Part shown: piece by piece, positions 11,501 to 22,334 of the stretch | Layout of the letters: each line of letters starts with the position of its first letter | Position numbering within the stretch: position 1 is the stretch's first letter | NCBI GenBank assembly: GCA_023512835.1 | Contig: CM042088.1 | Location: forward strand, 46,893,199-46,957,198 | DNA from: Taxillus chinensis | Lineage: Eukaryota; Streptophyta; Magnoliopsida; Santalales; Loranthaceae | DNA: 64,000 bases | Direction of reading: 5' to 3' | Program-made: the position numbers and the translations under genes | The notes under the pieces: model-generated | What the model was told of the DNA's origin: nothing | Database searches by the model: none | Seen by the model: only the letters and a program-made list of their open reading frames with translations

Positions 11501-13620
11501 ATCTAATTACCTACACAAGGCAGACAGTGAACCCTTCTAATAAGGGAATAAGAAACGCTTGACACAAGTAGGAAATAAGCGACCATCTTATGCCACAAGG
11601 AGATTATTTCTGACCCCCTTGGTTATTAGTAGCTCCCCAAGCACTTGTGTAGCCGCAGCTAACTTGAGGTGATGGACACTGAATATATATAATCAGTCAC
11701 AAAAATTATAGATTCTGCACTGAAACTGCAGGCATTCAATAAATAAAATCTCGGAAATTAAGAGATTTATTAAGTCAACAAATAAAATCTAACAATCTCA
11801 AATGCTGGAAAGGGATAGTGACATGTCCATTCAAACACATAAAAAATCACTTAAACCAACATAAAGCTATATATGATCTGTGCTGGTAGGCTATTAGATA
11901 TAACAGACGGCCTTTTGGATAAAATCACGTCTAACATTCAAGGAACCAGTAGTGATTTTGAACCTGTTCCTCCCATGGCCCATCTTAGTTGCACTGGTAG
12001 ACCCAATGCTTGAAGTGGGAAACGAGGTGGTATTTTTAATATTTTGATCCAGTTAGGGGATGGGGGTGGGAATAAGCACTAAATTATTCTGACACCTACA
12101 AGTTCAGAGTGCGTGGTTGTAAAGCTTTTATACCATAAAAGATATGGAGAGGATTTTGCTAGTCTCGTAGGTCCTCTTAGGCCTACAAAGATTTTAGGGC
12201 CTTGGTGCCACAAAGATTAATATAGCTACTAGCTAGAGACCCTGGGAAGAATATGTGCCCTCCTTACACTCTCCCATAAAACATTGCCCATTATACTTGA
12301 TCTTCACAATTATTTGTATATATTTTTTTACATAGGAGAATAACATGATCTCATAATCCATTCCCAGTTTCTTTGCTATCTATTTTTTATTGGCCAACTA
12401 AGTCTCCTAAAACAAAGAAAAGTGAAACTTTGGATCATCAGGTCCCTTGGGCTGCAACAACGAACACAAAAAGGTGGACTAGAAAGTCGTCAGACCACTA
12501 AATTTTGTGGTATGTTCTTACAATCGTTTAATTTTCCAATTTATTACCTTAGTGCCTATCATTTAAAAAGATAAAGGAAGCAAATTCATTGTTTGTGCGC
12601 CACCAAGAGCACTTGGTCCCAACTTTTGACCATGTTAGGACAAGCATTATTTCCTCCAAGGTTTTGCTAGTTTTAAATAATAAATAGAAATTTATATGTA
12701 ATGTATTGATATTTTATTGTGTTGAGTTTCATAACTTTTTTTTAAAATAAATCTACAAGCAAAACCATCATTTCTTTTCCTAACAGCCTTTCAATATCGA
12801 AATAAGTGGTGTCCGTATCCATGATCATTACAAATTTGACAAGGGATTAAGGATTTTGTTTAGAGGCCTGCTACGTACATACAAGCCGATATGTTTACAT
12901 GCCATTGATCTAATTTTAAAAAACAAATGACGATTGGACTGTACAAAAAAAAAATTGTACAAGGTAGTTGTAAAGGGTGCCGGATTTTGTTCTTTATTAA
13001 TAAATTCAAATTTGAAAATAGATATCCTTGCTAATAAATTTTAGCCGGCATTTAAAAACAAGTGTCGGCATATCTCTAGCGTTTATAAAAAGAAACGCCG
13101 GTAAAACTCTTATCTTTATCAACATTTATTTGAGACGCCGGCTGGATGCAGATTTCCTGTAGTCGCGTCCCCTATTCTCCAAAGAACTTAACCAATGGAC
13201 TGATAAGACACACAGAGAAGAATACATCAAGGCCTACCACCTCCTGTAAACAGAATTGACAGGAACATGATAGAGGGGATGGTGCAGCTAGCGGAGGAGT
13301 ATCCATTATCCAAGTTGTTATCGATGATGGAAGCGAGCCCATAGCCCATAGCCCCTAGGGAGGTGGTCGCAGGGTTGGGAATAACTCAGTATGATCATTC
13401 ATATCACATTTTGAAGATAATATCCATGAATTCTGAAGATAATTTTATAGAAATGACCTACAACCATTTAAAAAAAAAATCCCAAAACCAGAGAAACATA
13501 TAATAGCAGCGCTACAAAGATCAAGAGCTTGAACCAGGTTACAGGAAGGTACACCTGAGCACATAACAAGACATAGCATACTTAAGCAAAGTTCCATGGA
13601 TGCTGACTGAACAAATCATG
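5565..13620. other. Intergenic region, about 8 kb, AT-rich
   Basis: No ORF here shows a recognisable domain. The sequence is AT-rich, with short microsatellites such as the TTG/TTA tract at about 6880-6925, a G run at 10704-10722 that may be a sequencing artefact, and one possible copia primer-binding site at 7888-7899. Around 13030-13150 the phrases GCCGGCATTT, AACGCCGGT and GACGCCGGCTGG recur, resembling subterminal repeats of a DNA transposon, but no ends were found. Confidence 0.6.
7888..7899 (-). mobile_element. Possible copia LTR/primer-binding-site fragment
   Basis: On the minus strand TGGTATGAGAGC differs at one base from the initiator-tRNA-Met complement used as primer-binding site by plant retrotransposons (TGGTATCAGAGC). 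The adjoining 'ctctaactctaaga' would be the LTR end. No second LTR or coding region was found. Confidence 0.3.
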
Positions 13621-13749
13621 AATGGGGTGTATTACACTTAAGCTGGACCGAGCTTATTCGACCACTGCTGCCACAACAATTAGAATAGGGCTTCAAACGA
13701 GGTTTGAAACATATCATATACCAACCAGCATCACTGCTGCAATGACTTC

Positions 13750-15381
13750 CTATTCCTGGCCGTCTTGCTTGATCTCAAGACCCTTCAGTTTGGATTCCAA
13801 CTCATCCTCAACACCGCCTGAAGCCTCCTCTTCGGCATTATCAGAAAGATCCTCCTCGCCTTCAGGGTCATTGTCATCAAAAGGTCCGAGAACACCTGGT
13901 GATTTCTTGAACATATCCTTCACTTCATCAAGACCTTCATCCGAAATGAAATTGCCATTGATGTTTAGCAACTTGAAGCCAGGTTTGTGCACGACAGCTT
14001 GGGCCAAAACTCTGGCTCCTGCTCTTCTTATTGAATTGCTGCTCAGGTCAACCTCGATCAACTGCTCATGTCCCTCTCCCAGTGCCTTTGCAATCAAAAG
14101 AGCGCCCTCATCCTTCAACTCATTCTCAGCCAAGCATAATTTCTTTAGATATTGTTTTGCAGCCAGGCATGCTGCTAGAGTAGAAGCAACTTGAGATGTG
14201 ATGTCATTTCCAGCCATCTCCAGAACTTCAAGTGAAGGAGCAGATTCCTGAAGAGCATTAGCAAGAGCCTTTGCTCCCTCATCTTCCACATTCAAGTAAC
14301 TGAGATAAACCTCAGTGAGACCTGTATACAAAGATAATGCATTGCCCAGAGCAATTCCAGCTTCCACGCCAAACATGTTGTCCCGCAAATCAAGCTTTTT
14401 CATATGGGTGCAAGAACAGAGGGCTCTAGCAAGTGCAACTCCCCCTTCTGAGCCTATCCTGGTCGAGGAACATTGGAAATCCTCTAGGTTGGGGGAACGA
14501 TTGACAAAGTCAGAAATGGAAAATGCCCCTTCATCTCCTGTCATGTTATTGTGAAATTGAAGGACCTTAAGCTTCCCAGTCGAAGGAATAAGCTCACAAA
14601 CAGCTCGTGCAGCTTCTTCTGAAATGCCATTGTTAATCAAGTAGAGCTCTTCTAAATTACTTTGAGATTTAAGAAGAGCACCAAATGCCCTAACACCCTT
14701 TTCACCCAAGGCATTGTTTGAGAGATTCAGATACCTCAACATACAACCCTCCAAAGCCAAAGAAAATATATTCATGACCTCTAGTGCTTCCACCTCTGGC
14801 CTTCCAGCAACAAAGTCTGACAAGTCTACTTCTGTCAATTGATTTTTTATGGCCAACAGAATGGGCTTTGCAACATGAGCTGCATCCAATCCAAAGCTTC
14901 TATTGCTGAAACAGATCTTAGCATATGCATTTCCTTCCGCCTGCATTGGTTTAAGAAGTTCTCGAGCCTCCTCCGCATCTATGAAAGCACGGCGGCCACC
15001 GGATATATCAAAAACAGTTTCATGGGAAGCAGTACCGTTATCAGATATGATCGCACCACCCACCTCCTTGGTTTTAGGGCCCCTTTTAAGAACTTCGAGC
15101 ACTAGCTTACTGGATTCCTTGGCATAAACTTGAACTGCAGAGCTTCCATCGCCATCTGGATCCTCCTCATAAAATTGATTTGCAGTCACAAAAGCTGCAT
15201 TTTCGATCTGCTTTGCATCCTCCTCGGCTTCTTCTTTACCTAAAAGGCCATACTTTCTGGACAAGAATGATGGATTCAAAAGATTCTTGGTCATTCGCTC
15301 AACAAGCGTTGCCCTGGTATTCTGGCTAGGAGGCCACAGTTTGATTGATAATGTGCGGGGTTGAGAAGTTTGTGTCGCCAT
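13750..15381 (-). CDS. RANGAP: Ran GTPase-activating protein (RanGAP), plant WPP-domain type
   Basis: A 543-residue protein on one coding exon. Residues about 12-108 form the plant WPP domain (SIKLWPPSQNTRATLVERM), which targets RanGAP to the nuclear envelope and, in division, to the cell plate. A leucine-rich repeat region follows (about 175-455), with repeats such as LRYLNLSNNALGEKGVRA and LEELYLINNGISEEAARA; this stimulates GTP hydrolysis by Ran. The C-terminus is strongly acidic, as in all RanGAPs. The length matches Arabidopsis RanGAP1/2 (535-545). The start is the ATG at 15381: the frame stays open to 15408, but that position is TTG, and a splice acceptor (CTTCTCAG) ends at 15393. A 5' UTR exon ending at 16464 (CCCAG|GTCCGT) fits, giving a leader intron of 15393-16463. 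The gene is complete. Confidence 0.97.
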   Translation of the reverse strand: MATQTSQPRTLSIKLWPPSQNTRATLVERMTKNLLNPSFLSRKYGLLGKEEAEEDAKQIENAAFVTANQFYEEDPDGDGSSAVQVYAKESSKLVLEVLKRGPKTKEVGGAIISDNGTASHETVFDISGGRRAFIDAEEARELLKPMQAEGNAYAKICFSNRSFGLDAAHVAKPILLAIKNQLTEVDLSDFVAGRPEVEALEVMNIFSLALEGCMLRYLNLSNNALGEKGVRAFGALLKSQSNLEELYLINNGISEEAARAVCELIPSTGKLKVLQFHNNMTGDEGAFSISDFVNRSPNLEDFQCSSTRIGSEGGVALARALCSCTHMKKLDLRDNMFGVEAGIALGNALSLYTGLTEVYLSYLNVEDEGAKALANALQESAPSLEVLEMAGNDITSQVASTLAACLAAKQYLKKLCLAENELKDEGALLIAKALGEGHEQLIEVDLSSNSIRRAGARVLAQAVVHKPGFKLLNINGNFISDEGLDEVKDMFKKSPGVLGPFDDNDPEGEEDLSDNAEEEASGGVEDELESKLKGLEIKQDGQE

Positions 15382-15460
15382 ACCAAGATAATCTGAGAAG
15401 GATCTCAATTACTACATTTTTAAAATGAAGCAAATTCAAAATCATTTCCACACTTGTAAC

Positions 15461-15614
15461 GTGCGGGGTTGAGACGTGCTCTCATGGATGCGGAAAAGAT
15501 TCTCAAGCAAATATTTTAAAATCATTTCCACACTTGCACATTCAACCTCAGTCAGAGCAAATTCAAAATCATTTTCGAATTTTTGTGTCTCCATACCAAA
15601 ATATCATATGCTAC
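15461..15614 (-). repeat. Shuffled partial duplication of the RanGAP start region
   Basis: GTGCGGGGTTGAGA occurs at 15353-15366 (in the coding exon) and 15461-15474. The phrase AAAATCATTTCCACACTTG occurs at 15438-15456 and again at 15519-15537, with a partial copy near 15565. The exon sequence TTTGTGTCGCCATACCAA (15369-15386) has a near copy, TTTGTGTCTCCATACCAA, at 15581-15598. The last copy carries a decoy ATG on the minus strand, inside the leader intron. Confidence 0.75.
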
Positions 15615-15623
15615 ATCAATTAA

Positions 15624-15650
15624 AACAACAACAACAACAACAACAACAAC

Positions 15651-15686
<36 letters not shown>
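15624..15686. repeat. Compound (AAC)n(AAT)n microsatellite
   Basis: About nine AAC units followed by about twelve AAT units, inside the RanGAP leader intron. Confidence 0.95.
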
Positions 15687-15687
<1 letters not shown>

Positions 15688-17040
15688 GAGGGCACGGCAA
15701 TCTCATGTTAATTTTGCCAGTGCTATGCTCAAATAGCCCTCTAGAAGTAGCTGCTAATTTTGTTAAAGTCAAGCTAAGATTACATTTAAGAACACAGTGC
15801 ACAAAAGAAGAAACACTTGAAGAAGAGGTTTTGGACATCCAAGAGCAGCATTCACCGGATGTCATGCGTATTTAAATCACGTTAGCCATCGCATGTCAAG
15901 GAGAAGAAATAATAATTTACGAGCAATGAACCCACAGACACCGTCCACGCACCACATTTTCATATACAGTCATCCAACCGTAGGCCATCAGAAGCAATTT
16001 AATAATTTGTTTTTTCTTGTATCCCAAACATCTAATTAGTAATCAGACAGCCTACGTACGGTGCATCTACAACTCCAACCAACTTTCCATGTTTCTAATG
16101 ACGATAATCATAAACATCCGATGGTGATGTACTATATTAGGGGTTAGGGTGAGTAAAAATACGATTCGTGTCCGCCATTAGTAGCAGCGCACACAATTTC
16201 TGGTATTAGATCTGGAAGTAAAAAAAAAAAAACCAAACAAACAAACCAAACAAACAAACCAAACCAAACCAAACCAGCATAGAAAAAACAAGAAACGCAT
16301 CAAAAGGTTGGGACAGATCTAGAAGGAGGAATCATAGACAGACATAATAGAAATGTTTGGTAAGCATCGACAACAAAATCGAAAATCCTAGTTCGTGTGA
16401 AACCCTACAAGAGATAATAATTATAAATAAATAAATAAAAGAGGCATGAGGAAACTGACGGACCTGGGATTCCAAAGCTTGGGTCTGCGACACTGCGAGT
16501 GGGGGGGTGGCGCTTAGGGGAAGGGGAAGGGGAAGAAGGGGAAGGGGAATCGAAAACCGCGTTTAAAACCGCTAGATTTGGAGGGAATTCAATTCATTGC
16601 TCTCCACATCGAAATTTTGGGGATAAATAAAAAGAAAGCCGCCAGCCACCTGCTTGCTTTCTTTCTTTCTACTCTGTTCCTAAATGACGCTAATGTCCCT
16701 CCCCCTCTCTCTTCTCACTGTCACTGTCGCGTTGAATTTAAGCTTGAGCATAAATTGGTTTTAATGTGTGATTTTTAAAAATGTTGGTATGAAATGAGTA
16801 CTCCAAACCATAAAATAAAATAATTATTCTGTTTGCCTAATTTATTTTATTTTTTAAAATATAATTTTAAAAAAAAAAACTGTTAGTCCAGATGAATTTA
16901 CATCACTCATAAACACTAACCCACCGTTTTCAAAAACAATTATAATTTCAAAAGCAATACACCCAAATCAAATGGGCCTAGTCTTGCCTTTTGAATCCGA
17001 GGGTAGTCCGTAAATAAAATTATTAGGTGAGCAGCTTTAG

Positions 17041-17262
17041 TTCTCGACCGGTTTGTGTAAAAATGGCCAAATTCATTCTTCAACGGCGTGCTCTCCGTAC
17101 TAAGCGGTCGGCACATCCGAACTCAGATAGGGTTCTATCTATTTTTTGACACGAACTTACCGAAGCCTTTATTGCGTACCGTCTACACTTCAACCTACCC
17201 ATCTCCTATATGTATGTCACACCCCGAGAATTCTAAACGTTTTTGGTGGCATGATCCCAAAA
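17041..17262 (+). repeat. Diverged direct repeat, copy 1
   Basis: Shares an ordered series of blocks with 18011-18260: GTACTCTCCGCACT-like, CAGCATGTCCGAA-like, CACACGAACC-like, ACGCACCATCTAC-like and CATGATCC/CATGCCACT. Together with copy 2 it may be the LTR remains of an old element or a duplicated promoter-like segment. Confidence 0.55.
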
Positions 17263-17299
17263 TGTATTTGTCTTACTTATGAGTGATCAAGAACGAACC

Positions 17300-17790
17300 A
17301 AATCATTTGGACCGAAAAAAAACTGGTTTTTAAAATTATATTGGTTTTTTTGGTTTTTTATTTTTTGAGAACCAATGCTATTGGTTGATTCACGGTTTTG
17401 GGGTTTGGTTAACCGAACAGACGTTATCACTTCGGCACTCCCGCTTTCCAATTCCCACGCATCCCCAGTTTTGCTTTCTCAAAGTAGAAATGCCAAAGGT
17501 TGACATTCCCACTTTTCAATTCCCACTTATCTCGACGGATCTACTTGTAAAGTCGTAAACTTAGTTGATTGATGATAATGTTTAATAATTAAAATGAATA
17601 TATTTTTTGCTTGACGTTAAAATTCAAAAAATCAATTTAAACCGACGAACCGAACCGAATTTTTATGCACCGAACCGAATCAAGATCAGTGGTTTTTAAC
17701 ATTTATTGGTTGATTTTGGTTTGAATTTTTTTCAAACCGAATATCGTTGGTTTGGTTTAAAAATTATATACAAACCGACCGAACCGATCG
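17300..17790. repeat. AACCGAA/TTGGTT-rich foldback-like element
   Basis: The left part is rich in TTGGTTTTT and the right part in AACCGAACCGAA and GGTTTGGTT, so the two sides can pair partially. The tract lies between the two direct-repeat copies. No coding sequence. Confidence 0.45.
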
Positions 17791-18010
17791 ATGCTCACTC
17801 CTAGTCCTACTTGTAGGAGCGTGCCGATACCACTTGCCTGACCCGCTTTGATACAACTTGTTACATGGTTAGATTTCTTGCGTCGTTCAACCTATTGTGA
17901 CACATAGCTTTTCTCTCAACGGTCCACTAAGTTTTAGCTTTTGAGGTTAAAGCGCACGTAGATTAGTTTTTTGCCCCTTATCGAGCTCATCGAGAGAACG
18001 GCTCCAATTC

Positions 18011-18260
18011 TCAACCAGGTTGTATGAGAATGACCAAATCTCTTTTTCAACGTCAAGTCTTTGACTAATGGTGTACTCTCCGCACTCAAGCGGGTCAGCA
18101 TGTCCGAATTTCAGGGATTCCGTCTATTTTCACACACGAACCGCTAAAGCCTTCCACTACGCACCATCTACGTTTCAACTCGCTCCTCTCATACAAGTAA
18201 TACGAATATATTTTTAGATCATGCCACTATGAAGTATTCCGAATTCTTAGAGCGTGACAT
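18011..18260 (+). repeat. Diverged direct repeat, copy 2
   Basis: Partner of 17041-17262, in the same orientation and about 970 bp away; the shared block order is listed there. Confidence 0.55.
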
Positions 18261-18648
18261 ATAACACTTCTTTCTATTCGTAAGTGCCACTAAGAGACGC
18301 CTCAATTCTCAAAACGTAACACAAGTCACATTTTTTTTATCAAATTATCAGCGTACTTTTCACATTTAATCTGATCCATACGTTTATTTTCGCACGAACA
18401 AATGTTTTGGATGGGTTATTATTATTATTATTATTATTATTGAGCCATACCTTTCCTCGAGGACCGTGGTGGTGTCCGCCGATCGATAGCCTGCCTGCAT
18501 CGGGTGACACCTCCGGTTGAACGTATACGCGTAAGATGTGGGCGTCGATAGAGCGCAGGGGCGGGCTTACAGCGATTATCACGGCCGCGTGGGGTTGAAG
18601 CAACAGCAGCGGTGAATCGAAGGTTTATAGATTTAGATTCAAACGCGC

Positions 18649-21600
18649 ATGGCATCCTCGGACTCGATTCCCTGTTCCTCTTCTTCGACTCCGACTACAA
18701 ACTCAACTCATGCAATTCCTGGTTTTATGTCTTGCCCTTCCCCATCACCTTCTTCTTCTTCTTCTTCTTCTTCTTCACCTTCCGTGTCTCGGTTATGGAG
18801 ACCAGCTGCCCAGAGAAACCTCAAGAACCAATGGTCCAAATTGGCCTCTCACCGACACCAATGGCTAGCGGCATCCTCCACCGCACGATCCAACGCCACA
18901 TCCGTCGTCAACTCCTATCTTTCTCACAAGTAACCCCATCAACTTTGTAATTTTATTGTTTCACGCACACTTTCAATTTCAGTATCTTCAAATTTACCGG
19001 GTCATTCTAATGGTCACTATGTAATCCCCAATACCGGGCCTTGGAGCTGGAACCAAGTTTTAAGAAAAAAAACAAAAGGAACATAGAGAACCAGGTTTCG
19101 AAGTTTAATGATATGTGAATGTAGTTTTATTTCTCTTATTTGTTATGTACTTGGTTTGACACTGGTTGTGTATCAGGTACGCGAAAACAAGGGAATTGGG
19201 CGTTTTGAGTGACATGCCTGACATTCGAAACAAAGCCCGTCAGAAGTTGTTACGGCAGCTGGTATAATCATTTAAACGTTGGGAATTTTTCCAAATAGTT
19301 TAATTTCTCCAAGATTTGTGCTATGTTTCTAAAATTTATTTTTGATTGCACTGATCTTAAATTTATTTCGGGATTAAGGCCTGCTGGTTTGGTTTTTCTT
19401 GTTTACCTTCAGATTGAAGGTTGTCTCTACTCTAGTGAAGATCTAGCAGGGCTTTAGTCGGTTATGGGAGCATATTTGTCTCTCAAACCATCTTTATCGT
19501 TATGAATGTATATTTTATTTTACTAGTACTCCTGAATTGGCTTTGTTCTTTAACTGCACATTATAAATTTTGTTTCAGGATTATAATCAGATAAAGCTTA
19601 TTTCATCGTACAAGGAAATGGTATGTATGATCATCTTATTGTGAGTTCCCCCCAGCAATATAAGGAAACCTATACACTTACATCCGCCATTTTGTTACCA
19701 GCGTTTTTTATTATTATTATGGCTCACTCGATGAAGTTCATATAAATTTTCAATTCTGGCATAAGATCTCACAATAAGTAGTACTTCTCAAAAATTTTGT
19801 GCGATATTTATGAAATATCTGAGCTTCGGACCATAATTGTTTCATAAACATTAAAAAAAACACACACAATGAGATACAATTGCTGTTCTTTAGGCCGTGA
19901 AATTATTTTTTTTCAGCAAGCATCTAGGTCTTGAGAAATTCCAAAAGGTTTCAATTCTTTAGCAGTTCCATTTGGTATTAAGATGACGGAATGTTCAGAA
20001 TTAGTAATGTTTCTAGCATGTACATTTTTTCACTCCTTTTTTTTCAAAAACAAAAAAATAGGTTGAAGTCGTAGCCAACATGTCTAATACTTGTGGATCC
20101 ATGAGAATTTTTGTTAAAGGGGCAAATAACGGCCCACTTGTACAGTTTTCCTACTTTCCAGAGGATAAGAATGATCTTGGTGATGGTCGGGGCATCCCAG
20201 TCTTCACATTCTGGTCAATGTCGTATATTGGTAAGTTATTACCTATGTAAATAGTATTGTTTTGCATTCAGTTTCATTAAATTTTAAGGAATCCTGTGCA
20301 AAGATAATTATATCGTATAGTATGGTTTAATATCAACTCATGTTGGGGCAATATTGATCCATGATTAGTTTGCCTGTATAATTATGTTACATAATTTTTA
20401 GTTGGACAATGCTTGTTGTGTCACTGTTGAAACTTAAAAGTTGAAACTCTTGTCCTCCAGTATTTAATACTAAAGAGAATGTCATGATGGCAATAACCAA
20501 AATTGTAATTTACTGAAAATTCTAGAAGCTAGGACTATTGTCACCTGATATTGTCTGGGTTTGCAGCTGCTACGCAGAAGTATAAGTAACTCCTTATGTC
20601 ATTGGGAAGAGGCTATATATGACACACACCAACTTTTGACCAGTTCTAGGCAACATAAGAAAATTATTCTAAAAGGGTGATTGATACACAGAAACTGTTT
20701 AGAGTTGAAAGCATTAATACTGAAATGAGATTTAATTATGCAACATTTGTTAGGTGTCTAGGCGCATAAGCACTATTCCATGGTGCCCATGTACCGATTG
20801 GGAGTTCTGGGTGCATTTTTATGCCATTAGTATTTTATTGGGGGGGCATCTAATCTATGTGGAAACTAGTTATTAATACTATTCTTTTTTAAGTGATTTA
20901 CTAATTTTTTATTTCTGTTTTTTTGGATTTCATCATTTATGACGTTCAGAGAAATTGGGGAAAGAACTTGTTGAAATGTTTATGTGGGAGCTTCATTTGA
21001 AGGTATATCACAGTTTTTATTTCATTTAGGGTCACGTTGGAGCTTTTTTCAGTTGGTAACTCCACCTATATTCTTCTCTATGTTATTTGGTCCTTGTAGC
21101 GGTTGCTTGTAGTGGAGTTGCTAGCCATAAATTCTGGAGGAAGCTCCACAGCTCAATAGATTGTGTTGGTCTGATGAGCTTTATCCTGGTGAATTTGATG
21201 ATTTGGGTAAATGCAGTTTGTACTGCAAAGAAACTTTGTGAGCTTGTCCCTCCAACAAGAGGCTATAAATTCGATAGACCTGCCATACAATCTAACCATC
21301 AGCCTGAGCATGAAGTTTTACAGGTATTTTTTTATTGCCTTATGTTTTTAGTATTTACTGGAAATAAATTTTACACTCGAAATCGGGTTATGCAATAAAT
21401 GATGTGGCATATGACATGTCATCACTTGAAAACTATTGTGTTTAGGTGCATCACAATTTATGGGATTTAATTGCACCTTACAGATGCTAACTTTGGATGA
21501 TGAAGTGGGAATCAAATTTCCTTTGAAACTTCTGAACATAATCATTATGATTGGTGTTACCTTCCCAGATCTTGAGACTCAATAGTCGATACTTTTATGA

Positions 21601-22334
21601 ATAAATCTCACAACTGAACTGCCTATTACACTAATTTGGGTAATTGGCGATTAGTATTTGTTTTTGTTTTTTTCAGTTAATGAATACCAAATATTTTTTC
21701 TTCCAGGTTTACTTAACAGCATGGCTTTCGGAGGTTAATATAAATACTTACAGGTAAAGTTTTCTGTTATTTCTTGAATATGAAAACAAAAAGGCAATCT
21801 ATCTGGACTTCTAAAAACCTTTTACCTGCTACGATTGTTTCAAAAGCCACTAAGAATGTGATGCAATCAAACACGGATAACCTGTTCAGACATGTATCAA
21901 AATGAAATCTAGCACATGAATTCTGGGGTTCTCTGATGACGTACCTAGTTGCTGGTTTGTGTAGCACAATTCAGCATCTTCCGTTTGCTGCTGCCCAATT
22001 CATTGCCACATCAAAAAAAATAAAATCAAAACTCTAATATGTAGAGGATGATGTGGGAATCACTAGGACAATGGTACAAGGAATGACACAACAATATGAA
22101 CGGAGGACCCTAATTCGTGTAACATATGTCACCATACCCGTATCAATGTGAGACGGCATCCAGTTTGACATTCACGTCCTTTTGAGTGTGGTTTGGAGTT
22201 TTGGCGGCTCAATTTCCTTCTGATATTTGCATTTATTCTGCAGGGTGGATGAAATATTTGACGTTATTGGGGAGGAAATGCATGTTAAGCTTTTTGTGAC
22301 ACAACACAACGGAGAGAGCAGAATCCTACCGTGA
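18649..22334 (+). CDS. Conserved plant protein of unknown function, reading frame broken in exon 6
   Basis: Eight exons join with consistent phases: 18649-18929, 19177-19261, 19579-19620, 20062-20230, 20950-21002, 21100-21323, 21707-21753, 22244-22334. The N-terminus is Ser-rich (a TTC repeat encodes a Ser run at about residues 34-44) and could be a transit peptide. Conserved-looking blocks are GVLSDMPDIRNKARQKLL (exon 2), VVANMSNTCGSM and GNGR-like GDGRGIPVFTFWSMSYI (exon 4), and RVDEIFDVIGEEMHVKLF (exon 8). Exon 6 starts in one frame (RLLVVELLAINSGGSS), continues in a second (CWSDELYPGEFDDLGKCSLY) and ends in a third (ELVPPTRGYKFDRPAIQ). This implies one extra base near 21155 and another near 21232. 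As written, translation stops at 21157 after about 229 residues. It is either a recent pseudogene or two assembly errors. I do not recognise a function. Confidence 0.7.

Larger units (their letters stand above)
15393..16463 (-). other. Intron in the 5' UTR of RanGAP
   Basis: Inferred from a donor (CCCAG|GTCCGTC) at 16463-16462 and an acceptor (TTCTCAG) at 15394-15393, 11 bases before the ATG. It contains an (AAC)n(AAT)n microsatellite (15624-15686), an AACC/AAAC-rich tract (16231-16277) and rearranged short copies of the start-codon region (15461-15614). Leader introns often raise expression in plants. The exon upstream probably covers 16465 to about 16600. Confidence 0.65.
16605..18640. other. 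Intergenic region between RanGAP and the next gene
   Basis: The two flanking genes diverge, so both promoters lie here. The region holds a pair of diverged direct repeats (17041-17262 and 18011-18260) around an AACCGAA/TTGGTT-rich element (about 17300-17790), and a (TTA)n run at 18417-18441. No coding capacity was seen. Confidence 0.6.

Noticed and set aside
15382..15408. Nine extra residues at the N-terminus of RanGAP
   Set aside because: The codon at 15408 is TTG, and the segment crosses a splice acceptor ending at 15393; the ATG at 15381 gives the usual MATxT start.
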